Source: Sulfurimicrobium sp964384915
Lineage (GTDB): Bacteria > Pseudomonadota > Gammaproteobacteria > Burkholderiales > Sulfuricellaceae
Length of the DNA: 64,000 nucleotides
Direction of reading: 5' to 3'
Assembly: GCA_964384915.1 (NCBI GenBank)
Contig: CAYLMA010000003.1
Span: forward strand, 1-64,000
In this document: positions 42,150 to 50,765 of the stretch, piece by piece
Layout of the letters: each line of letters starts with the position of its first letter
Position numbering within the stretch: the stretch's first letter is position 1
Program-made: the position numbers and the translations under genes
The notes under the pieces: generated by a model
Databases searched by the model: none
What the model saw: the letters and a program-made list of their open reading frames with translations, nothing else
Told to the model about the DNA's origin: nothing

Positions 42150-43825
42150 GAACGCTTTACCCCTTCCACGGTGGCGTCCATCCGGCCGAGCACAAGAGCG
42201 AATCGACGCAGTTGGGCATTGCCGTCGCGCCTTTGCCGTCGCGTCTGATTATTCCACTGCGCCAGCACGGCGGCAGCCCGGCCAAAGCGGTAGTATCGGC
42301 AGGCGATCAGGTGCTGAAGGGGCAGATGATCGGCGCGGCGGAAGGCTATGTTTCCTCTTCAATTCATGCGCCAAGCTCAGGCCGGGTTGTTGCCATCGAG
42401 ATGCGTCCGGCCCCCCACCCTTCCGGACTGCCCGATCTTTCCATCGTCCTGGAAACCGATGGCGAGGAGCGCTGGGCCGAGCGCCAGGCTGTGGATTATC
42501 TTGCCATCGACCCCGCCGGGCTGCGCCAGCGTTTGCAGGACATGGGCGTGGTGGGGCTGGGCGGGGCGGTCTTCCCCAGCCACGTCAAGCTCAACGCCAG
42601 CGGCCTGGAAACGCTGGTGATCAACGCCGCCGAATGCGAACCCTACATCACCTGCGACGACATGCTGATGCGCGAGCGCGCAGCCGAAGTGGTGCAGGGC
42701 ATCATGATCGCGCGGCATGCCATGGGCGCCAGGGAAGTCCTGATCGGCATTGAGGACAACAAGCCAGAGGCCATTGCCGCCATGCAGGCCGCATGCCAGG
42801 GAAGCGGCTTCGAAGTGGTGGCGGTGCCGACGCTCTACCCCAGCGGCAGCGCCAAGCAGCTGATCAAGCTCCTGACCGGAAAGGAAGTGCCCAGCGGCGG
42901 CCTTCCAACCCGGATAGGCGTGCAATGCTTCAACGTCGCCACGGTTTACACCATGCACCGCGTTGTGAATCATGGTGAACCGGTGATTTCGCGCCTGGTG
43001 ACGCTGACAGGAAATATGGCCGAGCCGCGCAATTACGAAGTGCTGATCGGCACGCCGGTTGGCGAACTGGTCAAGCTGGCAAGACCGCAGGCGGATACCA
43101 CCGGCTATCTCATGGGCGGACCGATGATGGGCCTGCCGCTGGCTGATCTGAATGTGCCGGTGGTGAAGGCCAGCAACTGCATTATCGCCACTTCGAAAGC
43201 GCTTTTTCCGCCCTTGCCTCGTGCCATGCCGTGCATCCGCTGCACCCGCTGCGCCCAGGCCTGTCCGGCCGATCTGCAGCCGCAGGAGCTGTTCTGGTTT
43301 TCCAGGGCCAAGAATTTCGAAAAGGCGCAGGAATACAAGCTGTTCGATTGCATCGAATGCGGCTGCTGCAGCTACGTCTGTCCAAGCCACATTCCGCTGG
43401 TGCAGTTCTACCGTTTCGCCAAGAGCGAGATTACGGCGCAGGAGAGGGAAAGGAAAGCCGCAGACCAGGCGCGCGAGCGCCATGAATTCCGCGAATTCCG
43501 CCAGGAGCGCGAGAAGCAGGAGAAGGCCGCCAAGCATGCTGCCAAGGCCGCTGAAATGGCCGCCAAGGCTGCTGCCGCATCAGGCAAGGCAGAGGGGGCA
43601 GCAGAAGGCGGAGACGATGCCGCAGCCGCCAAGAAGGCTGCCATCCAGGCGGCGATCGAGCGCGCCAAGGCCAAAAAGGCTGCGGTGAAGCCACAGAACG
43701 TGGATGATCTGCCGCCCGGAGCGCAAGCTGAAATTGACGAAATCGATGAGCGGCGCGCTCAAGCCAAGGAAACCGCCGAGCAGAGCGTAGCGGTGCAGAA
43801 ATCCGATGAAGGGCAGGGCGCATGA
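42146..43825 (+). CDS. rsxC: Electron transport complex subunit RsxC/RnfC
   Basis: The 559-aa peripheral subunit carries the NADH/FMN-binding fold (VVGLGGAVFPSHVKL and NAAECEPYITCDD) and two [4Fe-4S] motifs, CIRCTRCAQACP and CIECGCCSYVCP. The last 125 residues are a long Ala/Lys/Glu-rich helix (KQEKAAKHAAKAAEMAAKAA), common in proteobacterial RsxC but variable in length. It overlaps rsxB and rsxD by 4 bases each. Confidence 0.97.
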   Translation: MRTLYPFHGGVHPAEHKSESTQLGIAVAPLPSRLIIPLRQHGGSPAKAVVSAGDQVLKGQMIGAAEGYVSSSIHAPSSGRVVAIEMRPAPHPSGLPDLSIVLETDGEERWAERQAVDYLAIDPAGLRQRLQDMGVVGLGGAVFPSHVKLNASGLETLVINAAECEPYITCDDMLMRERAAEVVQGIMIARHAMGAREVLIGIEDNKPEAIAAMQAACQGSGFEVVAVPTLYPSGSAKQLIKLLTGKEVPSGGLPTRIGVQCFNVATVYTMHRVVNHGEPVISRLVTLTGNMAEPRNYEVLIGTPVGELVKLARPQADTTGYLMGGPMMGLPLADLNVPVVKASNCIIATSKALFPPLPRAMPCIRCTRCAQACPADLQPQELFWFSRAKNFEKAQEYKLFDCIECGCCSYVCPSHIPLVQFYRFAKSEITAQERERKAADQARERHEFREFRQEREKQEKAAKHAAKAAEMAAKAAAASGKAEGAAEGGDDAAAAKKAAIQAAIERAKAKKAAVKPQNVDDLPPGAQAEIDEIDERRAQAKETAEQSVAVQKSDEGQGA

Positions 43826-44868
43826 GCATCAATTCACCCCTAGTGGCAGACCAATCCACGGTAAACGTCATCATGCTCAAGGTGCTGGCCGCCTTGCTGC
43901 CGGCGATCGGCGTTTATGTCTATTTTTTCGGCCCCGCCATCCTGGTGAGCATTACGCTGGCCAGTGTTGCAGCGCTGGCCACCGAAGCGGCAGTGCTGAG
44001 GCTGCGCCGCTACCCGCTGCGTGTTTATCTGCTCGATGGCAGCGCGCTGGTGACGGCCTGGCTGCTGGCGCTATCGATTCCTCCCCTGGCGCCTTGGTGG
44101 CTGGTGGTGGTGGGAACGGTGTTCGCCATTCTGGTGGCCAAACATTTATATGGCGGCCTCGGCAATAACCTGTTCAACCCCGCCATGGTGGGCTTCGCGG
44201 CGCTGATGATTTCCTTCCCCGCGCACATGACGCACTGGCCGGCGCCGGATGTTCTGGCGCACAGCCACTGGAGCTTTGCCCAGCAGATGGATTTCATGTT
44301 CGGCGGCGCGCTGCCGTCGGGCGCCAAGCTCGATGCGATCACCATGGCAACGCCGCTGGATACGCTGAAAACCCAGCTCCACCTTGACCGCAGCGTGGCC
44401 GATATCCAATCCGCATCGATTTTCAGCGCCCTCAGCGGCAAGGGGACGGAAATCATCGCGCTGTTCTACCTGCTCGGCGGCCTGTTCCTGTGGCAGCAGC
44501 GCATCATCAGCTGGCACATTCCGCTGTCTTTCCTTGGCGCCATGTTCGCTACAGCGGGCGTGCTGTATCTTTTCGATCCCAGCCAGTATGCATCGCCGCT
44601 GTTCCACCTTTTTGCCGGCGGCACCATGCTGGGTGCCTTTTTCATCGCCACCGACTATGTCACCAGCCCCACCACGCTGCTGGGCAAACTGATTTTCGGC
44701 GCGGGGATCGGTGTTAGCGCCTACGTCATCCGCGTGTTCGGAGGTTATCCTGACGGCGTGGCGTTCGCCGTGCTGTTCCTCAATTCCGCCGTGCCGCTGA
44801 TTGATGCCTATACCCAGCCGCGCGTTTTCGGCCATGCGGGAAAATGGTTCAAGGGAGGAAAGGAATGA
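43822..44868 (+). CDS. rsxD: Electron transport complex subunit RsxD/RnfD
   Basis: The 348-aa membrane subunit has about nine helices and binds FMN covalently through a Thr in the periplasmic loop; the corresponding motif here is ITMATPLDTLK. GNNLFNPAMVGFAALM and ATDYVTSPTTLLGKLIFGAG are typical family segments. It overlaps rsxC and rsxG by 4 bases. Confidence 0.96.
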   Translation: MSINSPLVADQSTVNVIMLKVLAALLPAIGVYVYFFGPAILVSITLASVAALATEAAVLRLRRYPLRVYLLDGSALVTAWLLALSIPPLAPWWLVVVGTVFAILVAKHLYGGLGNNLFNPAMVGFAALMISFPAHMTHWPAPDVLAHSHWSFAQQMDFMFGGALPSGAKLDAITMATPLDTLKTQLHLDRSVADIQSASIFSALSGKGTEIIALFYLLGGLFLWQQRIISWHIPLSFLGAMFATAGVLYLFDPSQYASPLFHLFAGGTMLGAFFIATDYVTSPTTLLGKLIFGAGIGVSAYVIRVFGGYPDGVAFAVLFLNSAVPLIDAYTQPRVFGHAGKWFKGGKE

Positions 44869-45518
44869 GCGCCTATACCCGCCATTCCACCAAACTGGCG
44901 CTGGTGCTTGCGGCTTTTGCCCTGGTTGGCACGACCCTGCTGGCGCTGACGTATAGCGCGACCAAGGACAACATCGCGGCAAGCGAGAAAAAGGCCAAGC
45001 TGGCGCTGATCGCCCAGATCCTGCCGCCGGCACTGTACGATAACGACATCATCCGCGATGCGGCTGAACTGCAAGCTGTTCCAGAGCTTGGTTTGGCCGA
45101 GCCGACCCTGGTCTATCGCGCATCGAAAGACGGCCAGCCCGCAGCGGCGGTGCTTGAAGCGATCGCGCCAGACGGCTATGCGGGCAAAATCAAATTGCTC
45201 ATCGCCATCAAGGCAAACGGCGAAGTTTCCGGCGTGCGCGTGGTGGCGCACAAGGAAACCCCCGGCCTGGGCGATTACATCGAAATCGCTAAGAACAGCT
45301 GGATCAAGGGTTTTGATGGCACTTCGCTGGACAAGTACCCGTCTAAAGACTGGAAGGTGAAAAAGGACGGCGGCCAGTTCGACTACATGACCGGGGCGAC
45401 GATCACGCCGCGCGCGGTGGTCAAGGCCGTGCACAAGGCGCTGGTCTGGTATTCCGCCAACCGCGAGAAGATATTCTCCCTGCCGGCACAGGCGCAGCTA
45501 GAGGGGCAAGCAAAATGA
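44865..45518 (+). CDS. rsxG: Electron transport complex subunit RsxG/RnfG
   Basis: The 217-aa subunit has one N-terminal membrane helix (LALVLAAFALVGTTLLALTY) and a periplasmic FMN-binding domain. The covalent flavin site is TGATITPRAVV (S/TGATxT, second Thr linked to FMN). PGLGDYIEIAKNSWIKGF is a conserved family block. It overlaps rsxD and rsxE by 4 bases. Confidence 0.96.
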   Translation: MSAYTRHSTKLALVLAAFALVGTTLLALTYSATKDNIAASEKKAKLALIAQILPPALYDNDIIRDAAELQAVPELGLAEPTLVYRASKDGQPAAAVLEAIAPDGYAGKIKLLIAIKANGEVSGVRVVAHKETPGLGDYIEIAKNSWIKGFDGTSLDKYPSKDWKVKKDGGQFDYMTGATITPRAVVKAVHKALVWYSANREKIFSLPAQAQLEGQAK

Positions 45519-46198
45519 GCGACGTGAACTACAAGGAAATTATCTGGAACGGCCTGTGGAAGAACAACGCCGGTATCGTGGCGTTGCTCGGCCTGTGCCC
45601 CTTGCTTGCCGTGAGCACCACTGTCGTCAACGGCGTTGGATTGGGCATCGCCACCATCATGGTGATGGCTTTCAGCAACGGCATCGTTTCTCTGGCGCGC
45701 AACTGGATACCGCGCGAGATCCGCATTCCGGTGTACATCCTGATCATCGCCGTGCTGGTCACCATCATCGATCTGTCCATGAATGCCTTCGTTCAGCCCC
45801 TGTATCTGGTGCTGGGCATCTTCGTTCCGCTCATCGTGGTGAACTGCAATGTACTTGGGCGCGCTGAAGCCTTTGCCTCAAAAAATCCGGTTTTCCCATC
45901 CATGGTGGACGGCTTCATGGTCGGATTGGGTTTGACCCTGATACTGGCCGTGCTGGGCGGGATGCGCGAGATTCTCGGCAAGGGCACCTTGCTGTCCGGC
46001 ATCGACCTGGCTTTTGGCGCATCTGCCAAGGCCTGGGTGATTACCGTGATTCCCGACTACCACGGCTTCCTGCTCGCCATGCTGCCGCCCGGCGCGTTTA
46101 TCGGCCTGGGCCTGCTGATTGCCGGCAAGAACTGGCTCGACCAGCGCAAGGCGGAAAAGGCCCGGAGCGCGCCTGTTCTCGAAAGCATGCCGGCCTGA
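45515..46198 (+). CDS. rsxE: Electron transport complex subunit RsxE/RnfE
   Basis: The 227-aa integral membrane subunit is the partner of RsxA, with six helices and the conserved cysteines in LGLCPLLAVSTTV and VNCNVLGRAEAFA. It closes the Rsx gene set. In many proteobacteria nth follows directly, but here a toxin-antitoxin pair with its own promoter lies between. Confidence 0.97.
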   Translation: MSDVNYKEIIWNGLWKNNAGIVALLGLCPLLAVSTTVVNGVGLGIATIMVMAFSNGIVSLARNWIPREIRIPVYILIIAVLVTIIDLSMNAFVQPLYLVLGIFVPLIVVNCNVLGRAEAFASKNPVFPSMVDGFMVGLGLTLILAVLGGMREILGKGTLLSGIDLAFGASAKAWVITVIPDYHGFLLAMLPPGAFIGLGLLIAGKNWLDQRKAEKARSAPVLESMPA

Positions 46199-46217
46199 TC
46201 GCCATGCTGGCTTTGTA

Positions 46218-46246
46218 TTGTCATGAAATGTAGGATGTCCTACAAT
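46218..46246 (+). promoter_or_regulatory. Promoter and operator of the Phd/PIN toxin-antitoxin pair
   Basis: TTGTCA (46218-46223), a 17-base spacer and TACAAT (46241-46246) form a good sigma-70 promoter. A perfect inverted repeat, TGTAGGA (46229-46235) and TCCTACA (46238-46244), covers the spacer and most of the -10 box and is the likely autoregulatory operator. Confidence 0.75.
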
Positions 46247-46276
46247 TAGTATTACGCACATTTCAGGCAAGGCAAA

Positions 46277-46516
46277 ATGAAGCAGCAAATCACGCTACGC
46301 GAGGCCAACCAGCATCTGTCGCGCTATATTGAAGCGGTGGAGCAGGGCGATGAGATCATCATCACCCGACGCGGCAAGCCAGTGGCAAAAATTCTGCACA
46401 TCAGCGAAGACCGGCAACTGAATGAAGATCAGTTGTCTGCCTGGGAGCGTTTGCGCGCCAGTGCCACCATGCTCGACATTGGAAAATTCGACCGCGATGC
46501 CTGTTATGAGCGTTGA
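46277..46516 (+). CDS. Phd/YefM-family antitoxin
   Basis: The 79-aa antitoxin starts with the Phd fold (ITLREANQHLSRYIEAVEQG, then DEIIITRRGKPVAKIL) that binds DNA as a dimer. The C-terminal tail (ASATMLDIGKFDRDACYER) should wrap the toxin. It overlaps the downstream PIN toxin by 11 bases. It likely represses the promoter palindrome just upstream. Confidence 0.88.
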   Translation: MKQQITLREANQHLSRYIEAVEQGDEIIITRRGKPVAKILHISEDRQLNEDQLSAWERLRASATMLDIGKFDRDACYER

Positions 46517-46946
46517 GCGCGTCTCGCTCGATACCAATATTCTGGTGTATGCGGTAGATCAGAGCGCGGGACAAAAACACCAACAGGCGCTTGCCGTGGT
46601 GGAGTCGGTGTTGCGGCGCGACTGTCTGCTTGCCTTGCAGTCCCTGAGCGAGTTTTACTTTGCTGTCACCCGCAAGGGCAGGTTGCCCGGCCCGATAGCG
46701 CGTGATCAGGTGGAGAACTGGCAAAAGCTGTTCCCGGTCGTTGTGCCCAGGCCGGATACGATCAACCGCGCCATGGCCGGGGTGGAAACGCACCAGCTTG
46801 GTTTCTGGAATGCCATGCTGTGGGCCACGGTGCGCGATGGCGGGGCAACCCTGTTGCTCAGCGAGGATTTTCAGCACGGGCGTGTTCTGGATGGCGTGCG
46901 CATTGTGAATCCCTTTGTTTCCAGCGATGATTTTCTCCGGCCATGA
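46506..46946 (+). CDS. PIN-domain ribonuclease toxin (VapC-like)
   Basis: The 146-aa PIN protein has the acidic active site: Asp in VSLDTNILVYAVD, Glu in QSLSEFYFAVTRKG, and Asp/Glu residues in GFWNAMLWATVRDGG and LLLSEDFQHG. VapC toxins cut tRNA or rRNA; the target is not predictable. Start ATG 46506 lies inside the antitoxin gene, and its stop overlaps the nth start in ATGA, so antitoxin, toxin and nth form a translationally coupled string. Confidence 0.88.
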   Translation: MSVERVSLDTNILVYAVDQSAGQKHQQALAVVESVLRRDCLLALQSLSEFYFAVTRKGRLPGPIARDQVENWQKLFPVVVPRPDTINRAMAGVETHQLGFWNAMLWATVRDGGATLLLSEDFQHGRVLDGVRIVNPFVSSDDFLRP

Positions 46947-47581
46947 ACGCAGCCAAACGCCGGGAAATATTTACCCGCTTCCAGGCCGGCAACCCCCATC
47001 CCACCACCGAACTGGTTTACCGCACGCCGTTCGAGCTGCTGGTGGCGGTGCTGCTCTCGGCGCAGGCGACCGACAAGGGCGTGAATCTCGCCACTGCCAG
47101 GCTGTTCCCGGTGGCCAATACGCCGCAGGCCATGCTCGACCTGGGCCTGGAAGGCTTGAAGGGCTATATCAGCACCATCGGCCTCTATAACAGCAAGGGC
47201 CGGCACCTGATCGAAACCTGCCGGATACTGGTGGAGCAGCATGGCGGCGAGGTGCCGTCCGACCGGGAGTCGCTGGAGAAACTCCCCGGCGTAGGGCGCA
47301 AGACGGCCAATGTCATTCTCAATACCGCTTTTGGCCGGCCCACCATCGCGGTGGATACCCACATCTTCCGCGTCGCCAACCGCATCGGACTGGCGCCGGG
47401 CAAGAACGTGCTGGAAGTGGAAAAGAAGCTGCTCAAGGCCATAGAGCCGCAGTTCAAGCACGATGCCCACCACTGGCTGATCCTGCACGGGCGCTACGTG
47501 TGCAAGGCGCGCAAGCCCCTGTGCGGTGAATGCCTGATCCGCGATCTGTGCGAATACAAGGAAAAAACTTTAGTTAAATGA
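46943..47581 (+). CDS. nth: Endonuclease III
   Basis: This base-excision-repair glycosylase/AP lyase removes oxidised pyrimidines. The 212-aa protein has the helix-hairpin-helix LPGVGRKTANVILN with the catalytic Lys, the catalytic Asp in AVDTHIFRVANR and the [4Fe-4S] loop CKARKPLCGECLIRDLC (Cx6Cx2Cx5C). It overlaps the PIN toxin upstream and the FIST gene downstream by 4 bases each. Confidence 0.97.
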   Translation: MNAAKRREIFTRFQAGNPHPTTELVYRTPFELLVAVLLSAQATDKGVNLATARLFPVANTPQAMLDLGLEGLKGYISTIGLYNSKGRHLIETCRILVEQHGGEVPSDRESLEKLPGVGRKTANVILNTAFGRPTIAVDTHIFRVANRIGLAPGKNVLEVEKKLLKAIEPQFKHDAHHWLILHGRYVCKARKPLCGECLIRDLCEYKEKTLVK

Positions 47582-48669
47582 AAGTCGCAACAGGCCTGGC
47601 CACCAGTCACACCGCCAGCGAAGAGCTGGCCTATCAGGCGGTCTCCGCCGCGATGGGAAAAGCGGGCATCACCATCGCCGGCAGCGTGCTGCTGTTCCTC
47701 ACCCCGGAATTCGCCCGCGAACCGCAAGCCGCGCTGCAAGCTGCCGCCCGCGCGGCAAGCTGCACCCAGATCATCGGCTGCAGCGCCGCCGGCATCTTCA
47801 CCGAGGAAGACTGGGTGCTGGATGCGCCGGCCGCCGTAGCCATGGTGTTTGGCGATGGATTCAGCCTGGAGCCAGTGCATCAAATTCGTGATGATAATCT
47901 GCTGCTTACCCTGGCGGCGCCCAACGCCATTCATACCGAGTGGCTGGACAAACCCGGGCAGCGCTTCGGCGGCGTCTCCGGTGATGCCACCGGACAGGGA
48001 CCGTTCGGCGTATGGCAGGGAGGCAGGGCAGTGCAGGCCGGGCGGTGCGAACTGCTCATCCAAGGAGGGCACGGTGTGGTTGGAGTGTCGCAGGGTGTTC
48101 GTCCGCTGAGTCAGCGACCATTCGAGATTACCCAAACAAATGAATTTGACGTGCTGGCTCTGGCGGAGCAGCCTGCGTTCAACGTGCTGATGCGCGAACT
48201 GCCGCTTGAATTGCGTGAACCCGGCAAGCTTCCGTTACATCTCATCATGGGTGGCATTACTTACGGCGACCCCGCCACGGCGATCGCGGAGGGAAGGTAC
48301 CGTTCGGCTCCCATCATCTCCGTCAATCCTCAACAGGGCTCGGTGACCCTGTCGGTTCGCCCAGCATGCGGCGATCAGTTGTTCTGGGCGATGCGCCAGC
48401 CGCTTGCCGCCGAAACCGGCATGCGCCTTACGCTTGAAACCCTGCAACAGAAACTGCAGGAAGCGCCCGATTTCGGCCTGTGCTTCTCTTGCATGGGGCG
48501 TGGCCCCTATTTTTATGGCGGTGTGGACCTCGATTTGCAGCTCATCCAGAGGCAATTTCCCGGTATGCCTCTAATCGGTTTTTACGGCAACGGCGAAATC
48601 GCGCCATTCAATGGCAGCAACCAACTTTTCCAATATGCAGCGGTGCTGGGGCTGTTTCGCCATGTTTAA
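47578..48669 (+). CDS. FIST-domain signal protein
   Basis: The 363-aa protein has a FIST N domain (about 25-190; GITIAGSVLLFLTPEFARE, CTQIIGCSAAGIFTEEDW) and a FIST C domain (about 200-345; FDVLALAEQPAFNVLMRELP, then FSCMGRGPYFYGG and PLIGFYGNGEIAPFNG). FIST modules are thought to sense small ligands such as amino acids. There is no output domain, so the partner is unknown. It overlaps nth by 4 bases and the DUF1841 gene by 8. Confidence 0.9.
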   Translation: MKVATGLATSHTASEELAYQAVSAAMGKAGITIAGSVLLFLTPEFAREPQAALQAAARAASCTQIIGCSAAGIFTEEDWVLDAPAAVAMVFGDGFSLEPVHQIRDDNLLLTLAAPNAIHTEWLDKPGQRFGGVSGDATGQGPFGVWQGGRAVQAGRCELLIQGGHGVVGVSQGVRPLSQRPFEITQTNEFDVLALAEQPAFNVLMRELPLELREPGKLPLHLIMGGITYGDPATAIAEGRYRSAPIISVNPQQGSVTLSVRPACGDQLFWAMRQPLAAETGMRLTLETLQQKLQEAPDFGLCFSCMGRGPYFYGGVDLDLQLIQRQFPGMPLIGFYGNGEIAPFNGSNQLFQYAAVLGLFRHV

Positions 48670-49087
48670 CCCCAGCCGCGACCAGGCGCGCCAGTTTTTC
48701 TTCGATACCTGGCATAAATACAAGCAGCGCCAGCCCTTGAGCGCACTTGAAAGCATGGTGCTGGAAATTCTGCTGCAGCACCCCGAATATCATCCCTTGC
48801 TGTCGAATCCAGAGCGCTACCAGGATCGTGACTACCTTCCCGAGCAAGGCGAGACAAACCCCTTTCTGCATCTGAGCCTGCACCTGGCCATCGCCGAACA
48901 GCTATCGATCGACCAGCCGCCCGGCATCAAGGGACGCTATCAGAAATTGCTGGAGCAGGCCGGCGACCCGCATCATGCCATGCACCAGGTGATGGAATGC
49001 CTGGGGGAAATGATCTGGCAGGCGCAGCGCAATCGCACCCAGCCTGATCCAACCGTGTATTTTTCCTGCCTGGATCGCCATGGATGA
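48662..49087 (+). CDS. DUF1841 family protein
   Basis: The 141-aa soluble protein starts MFNPSRDQARQFFFDTWHKY and contains PLSALESMVLEILLQHPEYH, hallmarks of DUF1841. The function is not known; members often lie near nth in betaproteobacteria, as here. It overlaps both FIST and DUF3025 genes by 8 bases. Confidence 0.9.
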   Translation: MFNPSRDQARQFFFDTWHKYKQRQPLSALESMVLEILLQHPEYHPLLSNPERYQDRDYLPEQGETNPFLHLSLHLAIAEQLSIDQPPGIKGRYQKLLEQAGDPHHAMHQVMECLGEMIWQAQRNRTQPDPTVYFSCLDRHG

Positions 49088-49895
49088 GTGGCGGCAGCAT
49101 TTCCTGGACTCTTCCCCCATGTTCGAGCCGCTACGGGGCGTGGCCGGCGCCCTGGCTGGGCTTTATCGCTGGCCCACTCTGGATGAATACAACGCTTTGC
49201 TCAATCCCTCTCCTCGTACTGCCAGTGGCGCTGCGCTGCACTTCGTTCCTCAGGCAGGCAGGCCGACGCACATGGAGGATAAATACGAATCGCGCATCTA
49301 TCTCAAAGGCGAAGTCCAGACACGAAGTGAGAACTGGCATGACCTTTTCAATGCAATGGCGTGGCTCGCTTTCCCGCACACCAAGACAGCACTTAATGCA
49401 CGACATTTCGAGGCGATTTCGCAATCCGCTGCTGACGCGAACCGGGGGAAGATCCAGGATGCCCTGACTTTGTTTGATGAAAGCGGGGTGGTCGTGCTGT
49501 ATTTGGATGATGAACTTGCCCGTTTGCTCCGGGAATTTCAGTGGCATGAATTGTTCTGGGCGCGGCGCCAGGCTGCGAATGAGCGCATGAAGTTTGTCAT
49601 TTTCGGGCACTCTCTGTTTGAGAAGGCCCTGAAACCGTATATTGGTTTTACCGGGAAGGGATTGCTCGTCAAGGTGACAAGGGGATTCTTTTCCCTGGAA
49701 ACGGAAATGCAACTAAAAGTTATTGATGATTTGGTGACAGACAGGATTTCCGCTGACAAGAAAAATCTCAGTCTGGATCTGTCGCCTGTGCCGTTGTTGG
49801 GAGTGCCGGGGTGGTGGGCGGATAATGATGATGCATTATTTTATGCGAATGCTCATTACTTCAGGCCCGCTCACACCCGTGGCAAACGATCGTAG
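49080..49895 (+). CDS. DUF3025 family protein
   Basis: The 271-aa protein is recognised by YESRIYLKGEVQTRSENWHD and LFNAMAWLAFPHTKTALNAR, and by FGHSLFEKALKPYIGFTGKG near the middle. DUF3025 proteins are of unknown function. Its end (GVPGWWADNDDALFYANAHY) is also typical. It is the last gene of the overlapping chain that begins with the toxin-antitoxin pair, and converges with fliT. Confidence 0.9.
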   Translation: MDEWRQHFLDSSPMFEPLRGVAGALAGLYRWPTLDEYNALLNPSPRTASGAALHFVPQAGRPTHMEDKYESRIYLKGEVQTRSENWHDLFNAMAWLAFPHTKTALNARHFEAISQSAADANRGKIQDALTLFDESGVVVLYLDDELARLLREFQWHELFWARRQAANERMKFVIFGHSLFEKALKPYIGFTGKGLLVKVTRGFFSLETEMQLKVIDDLVTDRISADKKNLSLDLSPVPLLGVPGWWADNDDALFYANAHYFRPAHTRGKRS

Positions 49896-49960
49896 GGGCT
49901 TTGTTTGCGGAAAGTCCAGGATGAGCAGCAACAATCCGAACGAACGGCATCAGGTTAAGG

Positions 49961-50284
49961 CTAAACCCCATACGTCTGTTGCAACCGTTGTTCCTGGCGA
50001 TTGCTTTGCATGAGGTGTTGCAGCTGACCCATCCGGGCTTGAGTGTGTTTGCGGATTTCGGCATCGTTGGCCAACATTTTTTGAATCAGTTGGTTCTTGT
50101 GTTGACGCGTGGCCTCATCAAGCTTTGTCTCGGCATCGAGCGGTTTAATGGCGGCGACGAGTTCACCGCATTGCTGTTCAATATGGATTAGCTGATCCCA
50201 TTCGCCATGCTCAGCAGCTTCACGCATCTGTTCCATGAGAGCAGAAAGCGATTCGTAATTGGCAATAACCCGAGACGCGCTCAT
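49961..50284 (-). CDS. fliT: Flagellar export chaperone FliT (putative)
   Basis: The 107-aa, all-helical, charged protein begins VIANYESLSALMEQMREAAE and continues with GEWDQLIHIEQQCGELVAAI, resembling FliT, the chaperone for the FliD cap. Sequence similarity in this family is weak; the position directly after fliS, separated by 3 bases, is the main support. It has no signal peptide, as expected. Confidence 0.8.
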   Translation of the reverse strand: MSASRVIANYESLSALMEQMREAAEHGEWDQLIHIEQQCGELVAAIKPLDAETKLDEATRQHKNQLIQKMLANDAEIRKHTQARMGQLQHLMQSNRQEQRLQQTYGV

Positions 50285-50287
50285 TCG

Positions 50288-50743
50288 TTATACGCTTCCA
50301 TATGCCCGTTGCGTTTTTGTGTTGTCTGGGCTCTTATGCTGTGTGTCGGATTGTACGACTTGGGGGCGTATGCTGTCCCAAGCGCTTTTTAAATCTGTCA
50401 GCAGGCGCGTCACTTCATCCAGGATGGCGATGTCATTCTTCAGATTGGCATCAATCAACCGGAATACCATGTATTCGTATAATGATGACAAGTTTTGCGC
50501 CAATTCACCCCCGACATTCTTGTCCAGGCTGGCATTCAGGCCATCACCAATAATGGCAATGGCTCTGGAAATAGACGCACCCTTGGCCTGCGTTTCCTTG
50601 CGTAAGATAAAATTCCTTGCGTTGCCAATTTCAAGCAGCGCGCCATTAAACAGCAAGGAAATAAGCTTGTGCGGATCAGCGCCCATTACGTTGGATTCTA
50701 CACTCACATTGTTATAAGACTTGATTGCGCTAGAAGCATTCAT
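50288..50743 (-). CDS. fliS: Flagellin export chaperone FliS
   Basis: The 151-aa protein has the FliS core AIKSYNNVSVESNVMGADPH followed by KLISLLFNGALLEIGNARNF and LSSLYEYMVFRLIDANLKND. FliS binds the flagellin C-terminus and prevents premature polymerisation. ATG 50743 is used because the longer frame would add residues unlike the family. It follows fliD by 22 bases. Confidence 0.95.
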   Translation of the reverse strand: MNASSAIKSYNNVSVESNVMGADPHKLISLLFNGALLEIGNARNFILRKETQAKGASISRAIAIIGDGLNASLDKNVGGELAQNLSSLYEYMVFRLIDANLKNDIAILDEVTRLLTDLKSAWDSIRPQVVQSDTQHKSPDNTKTQRAYGSV

Positions 50744-50765
50744 GATGTTGTCCTTAAATTTAAGT

